Both the position numbers and the translations under genes were made by a program. Shown piece by piece: positions 1-6,030 of a stretch of 7,422 bases of DNA. The notes beneath the pieces are model-generated. The model had not been told where the DNA came from. It was given only the letters and a program-made list of their open reading frames with translations, and ran no database searches. The DNA is from an uncultured Clostridia bacterium (GTDB taxonomy: Bacteria; Bacillota; Clostridia; Lachnospirales; Anaerotignaceae), in contig CATZIM010000081.1 in the NCBI GenBank assembly GCA_958420075.1, positions 1 through 7,422 on the forward strand, written 5' to 3'. Each line of letters begins with the position of its first letter. The stretch's first letter is position 1.

Positions 1-366
1 GTGAACTTTGTTTATGACTTGCAGGCATTTTTGGATACACTGGACTTTGTGGAACAGTTCCAGGGAAAACTCTGTATTCCTGCCCATGCGGAACCGACAG
101 AGGATATTGTGTCACTGGTGAAAGTCAACCGTGATAAGTCTTTAGAAATTCTGGATAAGCTGCTGGAAATCTGCAAGACACCGAAAAACTTTGAGTTGGT
201 ATTGAAAGAAGTCTTTGAAGCCTTTAATCTGACTATGGATTACGGACAGTATGTCCTTGTAGGCAGCACCATCCGTTCCTATTTGTCCTACTTGCTGGAC
301 AAAGGACAAATGGAGGCTTATGTGGAAAATAATTTGCTTCTTTGGAAGACCGCAGAAACTGTATAA
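1..366 (+). CDS. MBL-fold metallo-hydrolase, C-terminal fragment
   Basis: The frame is open from the window edge to TAA at 364-366, so this is the 3' end of a longer gene; the GTG at position 1 is probably internal. The visible 121 residues contain IPAHAE (His29), which resembles the late histidine motif of metallo-beta-lactamase-fold hydrolases. They also contain a helical C-terminal extension with QYVLVGSTIRSYLSYL and a final LLLW segment, a pattern I associate with a clostridial MBL-fold hydrolase family of unknown substrate. The first metal-binding motif (HxHxDH) would lie upstream of the window, so the metal site cannot be checked. No convincing terminator hairpin follows it before the next promoter at 428. 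The fold is fairly sure; the substrate is unknown. Confidence 0.68.
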   Translation: MNFVYDLQAFLDTLDFVEQFQGKLCIPAHAEPTEDIVSLVKVNRDKSLEILDKLLEICKTPKNFELVLKEVFEAFNLTMDYGQYVLVGSTIRSYLSYLLDKGQMEAYVENNLLLWKTAETV

Positions 367-427
367 TTTGCTGAAAAAGTTTGTGACATTTTTTGTTATA
401 TTCTGTATACAGATTTCCTGTTTTTTG

Positions 428-456
428 TTGACATGCTCATAGATAGGCTTTATTAT
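428..456 (+). promoter_or_regulatory. Sigma-A type promoter of the MATE gene
   Basis: TTGACA at 428-433 is followed by a 17-nt spacer and TATTAT at 451-456, a near-consensus housekeeping promoter. Transcription would begin near 463, giving a leader of roughly 88 nt before the MATE start codon. A perfect 12-bp palindrome, TCTGTATACAGA (402-413), lies 14 nt upstream of the -35 box. Confidence 0.75.
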
Positions 457-476
457 ATTGCATAGACCATTGAAAC

Positions 477-506
477 GGCACTGCTTCGGCAGTGCCTTGG
501 TTTTCT
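477..506 (+). promoter_or_regulatory. GC-rich leader hairpin with T-rich tail (possible attenuator)
   Basis: GGCACTGC (477-484), loop TTCG, GCAGTGCC (489-496) form a perfect 8-bp hairpin closed by a UUCG tetraloop and followed by TTGGTTTTCT. It lies about 14 nt downstream of the predicted transcription start and ahead of the MATE ribosome binding site. It may therefore be a leaky terminator/attenuator for the efflux gene or a stabilising 5' hairpin. It could also end transcripts arriving from the MBL gene. The tail is interrupted by GG, so termination would probably be partial. Confidence 0.55.
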
Positions 507-550
507 ATTTGGAGAAAAAATGAAAACGGCACAAAGGAGGAAAAACGAAA

Positions 551-1909
551 ATGAGCACCACTGCGGTTCAGCCCAAAGAAAACAAAATGGGAACCATGCC
601 TATCAACAAGCTGCTTTTGAACATGTCTTTGCCTATGATGATTGCCATGCTGATTCAGGCGCTGTATAACATCATTGACAGTATGTTCGTAGCACAGATC
701 AGTGAAAATGCCCTTTCTGCGGTTTCACTGGCATTCCCTATGCAGAACTTTATGATTGCTGTAGGTACAGGGACGGGCGTTGGTGTCAATGCGCTGCTTT
801 CCAAGAGCCTGGGCGCAAAGCGTATCAAGATTGCGAACAAAACAGCAAATGTCAGTATGTTTCTGGTATTCATGAACTGGATTCTGTTTATCCTGATCGG
901 TCTGTTTATAGCAAAACCCTTTTTGATGGGGCAGACCAAAGTGGCAGAAATCGTTGATTACGGCAATACATACCTGCGGATTTGCTGTGTGGCATCTCTG
1001 GGGATTTATGCGGAAATCGCACTGGAAAGACTGCTCCAGGCAACAGGACGTACTTTCTATACCATGATCACACAGGCAACAGGTGCGGTTGTGAATATCA
1101 TTCTGGACCCCATTCTGATTTTTGGTCTGTTTGGCATGCCTGAAATGGGCGTTGCAGGTGCGGCATTGGCGACCGTTATTGGTCAGTTTATTGCGGCAGG
1201 GCTGGCACTGTTTTTCAATTTAAAGGTAAACCATGATATTAAATTTGACTGGAAAAACATGCTGCCTACAAAATTTGTGCTTTTCCATATTTATAAAGTT
1301 GCGGTGCCTTCCATTCTGATGGTTTCAATCGGTTCCGTTATGATGTTCTGCATGAACCGTATTTTGGAAGTATTCACCACAACAGCCATTGCTGTATTTG
1401 GCGTATATTTCAAATTACAGAGTTTTATCTTTATGCCGATTTTCGGTATGAATAATGGTATGGTACCCATCATTGCCTATAACTATGGCGCAAGACATCG
1501 CGATCGTATCATTGGTACCATCAAACTGGCGGTTATGTATGCAGTTGCTATGATGCTCATTGGTTTTGCGGTATTCCAGATCATTCCTGATAAACTGCTG
1601 CTGATGTTCAACGCATCCGAAAACATGCTTGCTATTGGTGTTCCTGCACTGCGTCTGATTTCCATCAGCTTCCTGCTGGCAGGTTTCAACATCATTTGTT
1701 CCTCTGTATTCCAGGCAATGGGCAATGGTGTTTTCAGTCTGATTGTTTCTGTTGTCCGTCAGCTGGTGGTATTGGTACCTGTAGCATTCCTGATTTCCAA
1801 GATGGGCGTTCTGGATCGTATCTGGTGGTCTTTCCCCATTGCGGAAGTTGTGGCAGCAGCAATTTGTATTTTCTTCCTGCGGAAGATTTTGAAAATGCTT
1901 GATTTTTAA
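551..1909 (+). CDS. MATE family multidrug efflux transporter
   Basis: The 452-residue product is an inner-membrane cation-coupled antiporter of the MATE family, expected to export drugs or metabolites. The length is typical. It has a short polar N-terminus (about 1-18) and then successive hydrophobic segments consistent with twelve helices. The first half carries the family signature SLPMMIAMLIQALYNIIDSMFV (split around Asp43), then NALSAVSLAFP and GTGTGVGVNALLSKSLG (about 72-88). The second half repeats the fold, with MNNGMVPIIAYNYGARHRDR as the matching loop signature. Overall it resembles the MepA-like/DinF-like branch. The start is fixed by AAAGGAGG at 533-540, ten bases upstream of ATG. 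It is probably monocistronic, between the promoter at 428 and the terminator at 1919, with a hairpin in its leader. Substrate cannot be deduced. Confidence 0.95.
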   Translation: MSTTAVQPKENKMGTMPINKLLLNMSLPMMIAMLIQALYNIIDSMFVAQISENALSAVSLAFPMQNFMIAVGTGTGVGVNALLSKSLGAKRIKIANKTANVSMFLVFMNWILFILIGLFIAKPFLMGQTKVAEIVDYGNTYLRICCVASLGIYAEIALERLLQATGRTFYTMITQATGAVVNIILDPILIFGLFGMPEMGVAGAALATVIGQFIAAGLALFFNLKVNHDIKFDWKNMLPTKFVLFHIYKVAVPSILMVSIGSVMMFCMNRILEVFTTTAIAVFGVYFKLQSFIFMPIFGMNNGMVPIIAYNYGARHRDRIIGTIKLAVMYAVAMMLIGFAVFQIIPDKLLLMFNASENMLAIGVPALRLISISFLLAGFNIICSSVFQAMGNGVFSLIVSVVRQLVVLVPVAFLISKMGVLDRIWWSFPIAEVVAAAICIFFLRKILKMLDF

Positions 1910-1918
1910 GAGAATCAG

Positions 1919-1957
1919 AAAAGATGGTTTGTTCTTTCGGGACAGCCATCTTTTTTT
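1919..1957 (+). terminator. Intrinsic terminator after the MATE gene
   Basis: AAAAGATGG (1919-1927) pairs with CCATCTTTT (1946-1954). An inner helix TGTTC/GGACA (1930-1934 with 1940-1944, one G-U pair) sits above it. Seven T residues (1951-1957) end the structure. It begins ten bases after the MATE stop codon. Confidence 0.85.
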
Positions 1958-1963
1958 GTTTGG

Positions 1964-1993
1964 TTGCGAAAAATGCCTCTTGTGTGGTACACT
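1964..1993 (+). promoter_or_regulatory. Promoter of the small membrane protein/lspA pair
   Basis: TTGCGA (1964-1969), an 18-nt spacer and TACACT (1988-1993), with an extended -10 TG at 1985-1986. It starts just after the MATE terminator and would give a leader of about 20 nt before the start at 2023. The boxes are moderate matches; position and the extended -10 support it. Confidence 0.5.
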
Positions 1994-2022
1994 GAATTTA
2001 TCAAAAAAGCAGGAGGTTACCG

Positions 2023-2349
2023 ATGATTATTTACATCTGTCTTATGGCAGTGATGGCATATCTGGCGTTTCGGTGGGGAAAGGAAACAAAGACAGGCACC
2101 TGTCATATGATGAAAGAGTATACAGAGAAAAAAGAGATGGCAGAGCAAGTTGGAAATTTACTGCAATTTGTGGGAAAATGTGCCTGTGCCAGTGGGGGAC
2201 TCATGGCAGTCTGCTTTTTCTGGAGAATGCTGGCAGGAGATTTTCCGAGAGTATTGGCAGCGGTTTCTATTTTGTTTTACAGCGTTGGTTTTATCCGTGC
2301 CATGCTGATCCTGCAAAAAATACAGAAAGAAGAGAGGGAAAGAAATTGA
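2023..2349 (+). CDS. Small membrane protein of unknown function
   Basis: A 108-residue product that I do not recognise. It has a hydrophobic N-terminal segment (about 1-18), a charged stretch with many Lys and Glu (about 19-43), two further hydrophobic segments (about 50-70 and 76-96), and a charged KIQKEERERN tail, so probably three membrane helices. Cysteines lie in the first loop and at the start of the second helix (CHMMKEY, GKCACASGG). The start is well supported by AGGAGG at 2011-2016, six bases before ATG. Its TGA stop (2347-2349) overlaps the TTG start of the LspA-like gene (2346-2348), so the two are very likely translationally coupled and may act together in the membrane. A link to lipoprotein processing is only inferred from that context. 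Confidence 0.8.
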   Translation: MIIYICLMAVMAYLAFRWGKETKTGTCHMMKEYTEKKEMAEQVGNLLQFVGKCACASGGLMAVCFFWRMLAGDFPRVLAAVSILFYSVGFIRAMLILQKIQKEERERN

Positions 2350-2792
2350 AGTATTTTGGTATCATGCTGTCCGTATTTGGTCTGGATACAGTTACAAAAA
2401 TCTGGGCAAGAAAAAAGCTGCCACTGGGTGGAAAAACAGAGATCATCAAAGATAAATTTTATTTTCGGCGCATAAAAAACGATGGGATGGCATATAATAC
2501 CCTTGAGCGAAATCCCAAAGCAGTGTTATATTTGACAGGCGGACTCATCGGCTGGTGCTTCGCTGCTTTCTGTATGATGCTCACAAAACAGGAGGAGAAA
2601 AAGCATTTGCTCCTGCCACTTTCTGTTATGTTGGGCGGCGCTTTGGGGAACTTTTGGGATCGTATCCGACGTGGCGGCGTGACAGATTTTCTCTATATCA
2701 AGTGGAAAAAAGCGCCTATTTTCAACCTGGCTGACATTGCCATCGTAAGCGGCGGAATCTGGGGATTGCTTGCCTCTTTATGGAAAAGATAA
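2346..2792 (+). CDS. lspA: LspA-like lipoprotein signal peptidase (signal peptidase II)
   Basis: A 148-residue integral-membrane aspartyl protease of the LspA family, which cleaves the signal peptide from diacylglyceryl-modified prolipoproteins. All main motifs are visible: D14 in LDTVTK; NDGMAY (45-50), the counterpart of the usual NxGaAF; GGALGNFWDR (97-106) with N102 and D105; GGVTDF (110-115); and FNLAD (126-130) with N127 and D130. D105 and D130 match the two catalytic aspartates of the family. I choose the TTG start at 2346 because GAGAGGG (2332-2338) precedes it by seven bases and its first residues form the expected membrane helix. The same frame is open back to 1899, but that stretch underlies the upstream gene and encodes no family sequence. 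Odd points are the TTG start, the overlap with the upstream gene, and the absence of the rluD-type neighbour common beside lspA in Firmicutes. It may be a second, accessory LspA. Confidence 0.88.
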   Translation: MKYFGIMLSVFGLDTVTKIWARKKLPLGGKTEIIKDKFYFRRIKNDGMAYNTLERNPKAVLYLTGGLIGWCFAAFCMMLTKQEEKKHLLLPLSVMLGGALGNFWDRIRRGGVTDFLYIKWKKAPIFNLADIAIVSGGIWGLLASLWKR

Positions 2793-2845
2793 CAAGGAAA
2801 TGGTTTTATTTTTAAAAAAACTATGGTATTTGTATAGATTAGGGG

Positions 2846-2874
2846 TTGAAGAATGTCGATAAACGTAGTATAAT
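2846..2874 (+). promoter_or_regulatory. Promoter of the 6S RNA gene
   Basis: TTGAAG (2846-2851), 17-nt spacer, perfect TATAAT (2869-2874). The predicted start near 2880-2882 coincides with the 5' end expected for the 6S RNA closing stem. Confidence 0.8.
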
Positions 2875-2880
2875 ACACTC

Positions 2881-3078
2881 AGGAAACATCCTGAGATGCT
2901 CGATAGCCCATCGTTATTGAACCTACATGACTGAAAAGGGATTCCTATAAGCTAAAGTGATGTCAGGCCTCAAGATAATTCCCTTTGGGCGGAGGAAGGC
3001 TGAGACTTTGGCTGCGGTTGCCCACCTGGCTTAGGCTAGGTGTCAAGAGATGGGAACGGCATTTCGGGATCTCCGTGC
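2881..3078 (+). ncRNA. ssrS: 6S RNA
   Basis: 6S RNA binds the housekeeping RNA polymerase holoenzyme by mimicking an open promoter and lowers transcription in stationary phase. No protein gene fits here. The sequence folds as the family does: ATCCTGAGATGC (2888-2899) pairs along its length with GCATTTCGGGAT (3059-3070). A second block CCCATC (2907-2912) pairs with GATGGG (3049-3054). The sides then open into a large central region. The 3' side of that region carries a hairpin, CACCTGGC-TTAG-GCTAGGTG (3023-3042), as in Firmicute 6S RNAs. AAAGGGA (2935-2941) can pair with TCCCTTT (2980-2986) in the apical part. The ends CTGAGATGCTCG and ACGGCATTTCGG resemble the closing-stem sequences I recall for E. 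coli 6S RNA. It has its own promoter and a strong terminator. The exact 3' end is uncertain; an unprocessed transcript would reach about 3129. Confidence 0.86.
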
Positions 3079-3085
3079 GTATGAG

Positions 3086-3129
3086 AACAGGTATATGGAT
3101 ATTGCATAATATTCATATACCTGTTTTTT
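3086..3129 (+). terminator. Strong intrinsic terminator of the 6S RNA
   Basis: An 18-bp stem pairs 3086-3103 (begins AACAGGTATATG) with 3108-3125 (ends CATATACCTGTT), with loop GCAT and a single G-U pair at 3098/3113. It runs into six T residues (3124-3129). It separates 6S RNA from the following SpoIID-like gene. Confidence 0.92.
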
Positions 3130-3210
3130 CGTGCATAAAAAAAGAGGTTCTATTTTCCGGTGCATGTCCGTATACTGTTATAAAGTTTGACAGGGAGTGT
3201 GAGGACGTAC

Positions 3211-5538
3211 ATGAAACGGATTTGTTTTTTCCTTTTGATACTGACAAGCTTGTTTTGGACAGGCTGTGGAAATGCAGTAACAGGAGAAATGGCAGAAATA
3301 GGACGTATCGGCGATGATTTATCCATCAGCCGTGCTATGGCAGCAAAAACTATGGCATTGACTTTTTACACCAAAGAGGAGTTGGAAGGGCTGGAACAGG
3401 TGGCGGATTTTCCAGATGTGCCGCAGACAGACCTTTTTTATCCCTACATCAATGGGGCAGTGAAACTGGGGCTGTTATCTGGTGATGAGGATGGTAATTT
3501 TTACCCGGAAAAAGATTTGACACTGATACAGGCGCAGGCGTTGCTGGATCGAATGGCACCGGATTATGACAGCCGTATGGTATTGGATGAAAGTAATCAG
3601 AATATGCCTGTGGCTTACAGCTTGTGGATACAATTATTGCAGACAGCTTTGGAAGCAAGAGAAGAAGAACTTTCCGCCTATGGTATCACAGAAGAAACCC
3701 GTGTGCTTTTGACAGCGGAAGAAAGCGGCGGAATGTTTGATAATGGGTATTATGGCGGGGCTGGATTAGATCTGAAGCCTTATGAAAATACGGCTTTGCG
3801 GTATTGGGCAAAAGATGGGGAAATTCTGGCGTTGCTGGAAGTCACCGACACTACCCCTACCATTGAGAATATCTATTGTACTGCTTCCGGCGGAACCATC
3901 CGCATGGAAACAGGTGCAGGCAGTGTGACACGGCCTTATACAGGACAGGCATTGGACGGTATTTGCGATATAACCCTTTCAGAAGGCAAGGCAACAGAGG
4001 CGGTGCAGGCGGCAGAGCTTGGGCTTTGTACGGTAAAGCGGGTCAATGGACAGGAGATTTATCTGGCAGAACAAGGCCTTCTCTCCTGGGCGGATGATTT
4101 TCGTATTTATGATGCGACAGGCACAGAATGGACGAGCCAAAAAGTATCGAAATTGATTTGTGGCACAGAGGGAGCAAATTACTATCTCAAAGATGGAAAA
4201 GTGGCAGGGGCCATCATTACCCAAACAGTACAGCCGGATCATATCCGTGTGCTCATAGGCGGAGCAGGGCAGACAAAAGTGACCATATCCTCAGAAGGGA
4301 GATTTACCCTGAAAAGCAGTGAAGCGGAAAAAGCATTTTCCAATGGAGAACAGGCTGTGATGACTGCTGACTTGTCTTGGTTTGACAGCGGCATTGTGGA
4401 GGCGGCTCCAACGGGGGATAATCCCTTATCTGTAATATTTTCTGATGGTATAAAACGTCAATATTTTGGCACAGTGGAACTGGAACGACGGCAGGATGGT
4501 ATTTCTGTCATCAATGAATTGCCTCTGGAAACCTATCTGCGGGGTGTCGTTCCTCATGAAATGCCTGTGGATTTCGGAGAAACAGCGCTCCAAGCCCAAG
4601 CAATCACTGCCCGCAGTTATGCCTATAACCAGTTTTATGCCAACAGCTATTGCGGGTATGGCGCTCATTTGGCAGATACCGTAGCCAGTCAGGTTTATCT
4701 GGGGGCGGATACAGCGGAACTGTCTGATGCGGCAATTAAGGCAACAGAGGGAAAATGCCTGACAGCAGGCAATGAAGTGGTAACCACTTATTTTTATTCT
4801 ACTTCTTGCGGGTATGGAGCGGATGCAAAAGAAGTATGGTCGGCAAACGGCACATTCACAGAAGAAAGCAAACCATATCTAACGGGCGGAACCCATGGGA
4901 TTTCCACGGAAAAACCAGATACAGAAGAAGAATGGCTGGCATTTTGGCAGGATTGGGAGATTGAAGGGTATGATGACGCATCCCCTTGGTATCGGTGGAA
5001 AACATATTTTGGCGCGGGACAATTGACGGAAATCACCGGTGCCAAACTGAAAGAAGCCGCAAAATCCCATCCAGTCCATGTGGAAGTTTTGCAGGAAGAT
5101 GGCAGTTGGAAGGCACAGACACCAGAAGATTTGGGACGGCTTACAGGAATTTCTGTGGCAAAGCGGGGAGAAAGCGGCGTTATGGAAGTACTGCGATTGG
5201 ACTACGAAAAAGGTTCTGTGCAGGTGAAAACAGAATATACCATCCGACAGGCACTTTCCCCTACCAAAATGACCATTGGCGATCCTATTTATTTGCAGAG
5301 GAAAGACGGAGAATCTTTGACGGGAAATACCATACTTCCCAGTGGATTTTTTGCCGTAAAAGAAATGAAAAATGCGGAAGGAAAATTGACAGGTGTTGCC
5401 CTTTATGGCGGCGGAAACGGCCATGGTGTGGGCATGAGCCAGTATGGCGCGAAAGGTATGGCAGAGGAAGGAAAAACGGCAGAAGAAATTCTGGAACATT
5501 ATTATACAGGAACAACAGTACAGCAAGTCATTGCATAA
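3211..5538 (+). CDS. SLH and SpoIID/LytB domain lipoprotein (putative peptidoglycan-acting)
   Basis: A 775-residue exported protein. ATG at 3211 is chosen because GAGG (3201-3204) lies six bases upstream and the product then starts with a classical signal sequence: MKR, hydrophobic residues 4-15, then FWTGC with Cys19. That is an imperfect lipobox (Trp at -3) suggesting a lipoprotein. Residues about 36-115 resemble one partial and one fuller SLH repeat (FPDVPQTDLFYPYINGAVKLG, GNFYPEKDLTLIQAQALL), which could hold it to secondary cell-wall polymer. About 120-400 is unassigned. From about 425 the SpoIID/LytB domain begins: LPLETYLRGVVPHEMP, where Glu450 corresponds to the proposed catalytic glutamate of the SpoIID lytic transglycosylase, then QAQAITARSYA. 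It ends with GGGNGHGVGMSQYGAKGMA (733-751). Two CGYGA motifs (Cys481 and Cys533) flank the central part. SpoIID strips stalk-less glycan during engulfment, but this long SLH form is probably a different cell-wall or sporulation paralogue. No clear promoter; weak TATACT at 3171-3176. Confidence 0.9.
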   Translation: MKRICFFLLILTSLFWTGCGNAVTGEMAEIGRIGDDLSISRAMAAKTMALTFYTKEELEGLEQVADFPDVPQTDLFYPYINGAVKLGLLSGDEDGNFYPEKDLTLIQAQALLDRMAPDYDSRMVLDESNQNMPVAYSLWIQLLQTALEAREEELSAYGITEETRVLLTAEESGGMFDNGYYGGAGLDLKPYENTALRYWAKDGEILALLEVTDTTPTIENIYCTASGGTIRMETGAGSVTRPYTGQALDGICDITLSEGKATEAVQAAELGLCTVKRVNGQEIYLAEQGLLSWADDFRIYDATGTEWTSQKVSKLICGTEGANYYLKDGKVAGAIITQTVQPDHIRVLIGGAGQTKVTISSEGRFTLKSSEAEKAFSNGEQAVMTADLSWFDSGIVEAAPTGDNPLSVIFSDGIKRQYFGTVELERRQDGISVINELPLETYLRGVVPHEMPVDFGETALQAQAITARSYAYNQFYANSYCGYGAHLADTVASQVYLGADTAELSDAAIKATEGKCLTAGNEVVTTYFYSTSCGYGADAKEVWSANGTFTEESKPYLTGGTHGISTEKPDTEEEWLAFWQDWEIEGYDDASPWYRWKTYFGAGQLTEITGAKLKEAAKSHPVHVEVLQEDGSWKAQTPEDLGRLTGISVAKRGESGVMEVLRLDYEKGSVQVKTEYTIRQALSPTKMTIGDPIYLQRKDGESLTGNTILPSGFFAVKEMKNAEGKLTGVALYGGGNGHGVGMSQYGAKGMAEEGKTAEEILEHYYTGTTVQQVIA

Positions 5539-5579
5539 AAAAACAGCATGCGGGAATCATTCCTGCATGCTGTTTTTTT
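5537..5579. terminator. Bidirectional terminator between convergent genes
   Basis: A run of A (5537-5543), ACAGCATGC, GGA, loop ATCAT, TCC, GCATGCTGT and a run of T (5573-5579) form a long hairpin with U-tracts on both strands. It overlaps the stop codon of the SpoIID-like gene (5536-5538) and the stop of the Rrf2 gene (5578-5580), and can serve both. Confidence 0.92.
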
Positions 5580-6003
5580 AGATTTCAATGTGATTTTTTT
5601 CTTTGTATTCCTCCGCCATATCAGCTAAAGAAATATTGTCCACAACATCGTCCAGCGCTTCTTTCATTTTCTTCCAGATGGAAAGAGAAACGCAGGTGTC
5701 GGAATTAGGGCACATGGGGTTGTCCACACAATCTACGGGAGAAAGGGAACCTTCCAGGATTCTCAGGACTTCTCCGATCGTGATATCTTTGGGTTCTCGT
5801 GTGAGAATGTAACCTCCCTGAGCACCGCGGTAACTTTTTACCAGACCGGATTTTGTCAGTGGATTGATGATCTGTTCCAGATATTTTTCGGAAATATCCT
5901 GCTCTCTGGCGATGGATTTCAAAGCCAGTGTGCCTTTGTCGTAATGGAGAGCCAGACTTAACATCAGGCGTATGCCATAGCGGCCTTTTGTAGATATTTT
6001 CAT
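5578..6003 (-). CDS. Rrf2 family regulator, IscR-like with C-x5-C-x5-C
   Basis: A 141-residue transcription factor with the Rrf2 signature from the first residue (MKISTKGRYGIRLMLSLA), a winged helix-turn-helix over about 1-65 (ISEKYLEQIINPLTKSGLV, then RGAQGGYIL), a dimerisation helix and a cysteine loop. Cys92, Cys98 and Cys104 (CVDNPMCPNSDTC) reproduce the spacing and numbering of the three Fe-S cluster ligands of E. coli IscR. The fourth IscR ligand, His107, is Leu here, so any cluster would use another ligand or be three-coordinate. AAGGAG (complement of 6011-6016) lies seven bases before the start. It is 27 bp downstream of the ybaK-type gene on the same strand and probably cotranscribed. 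No iscS/iscU gene is visible here, so the target is unknown. CymR-type Rrf2 regulators of cysteine metabolism are the alternative, but the cysteine triad favours a cluster sensor. Confidence 0.93.
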   Translation of the reverse strand: MKISTKGRYGIRLMLSLALHYDKGTLALKSIAREQDISEKYLEQIINPLTKSGLVKSYRGAQGGYILTREPKDITIGEVLRILEGSLSPVDCVDNPMCPNSDTCVSLSIWKKMKEALDDVVDNISLADMAEEYKEKNHIEI

Positions 6004-6030
6004 AAAAATACTCCTTACTAAAACGGGTTT

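Noticed and set aside
1899..2345. N-terminal extension of the LspA-like protein to give 297 residues
   Set aside because: This part of the frame lies beneath the 108-residue membrane protein gene, has irregular composition and no LspA sequence. The TTG at 2346 has a proper Shine-Dalgarno and gives a family-length protein.
3148..3176. Promoter for the SpoIID-like gene (TATACT at 3171-3176)
   Set aside because: The -10-like hexamer is decent but no -35 match lies at 16-18 bp and I could not fit a sporulation sigma consensus convincingly.
3187..3210. TTG start 8 codons upstream for the SpoIID-like protein
   Set aside because: The ATG at 3211 has GAGG six bases upstream and puts Lys-Arg right before the hydrophobic signal segment, as expected for a signal peptide.
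2985..3317. Plus-strand ORF of 110 codons across the 6S RNA and the start of the SpoIID-like gene
   Set aside because: It runs through the folded RNA and its terminator, has no ribosome binding site of note, and shows no recognisable protein features.
4879..5526. Minus-strand ORF of 215 codons inside the SpoIID-like gene
   Set aside because: It is rich in Phe, Cys and His, as expected from reading the reverse of a coding strand. The plus-strand frame has clear SpoIID motifs over the same bases.
4986..5708. Plus-strand ORF of 240 codons across the SpoIID 3' end and terminator
   Set aside because: It is an out-of-frame, Arg/Cys-rich shadow that passes through the bidirectional terminator and into the opposite-strand Rrf2 gene.
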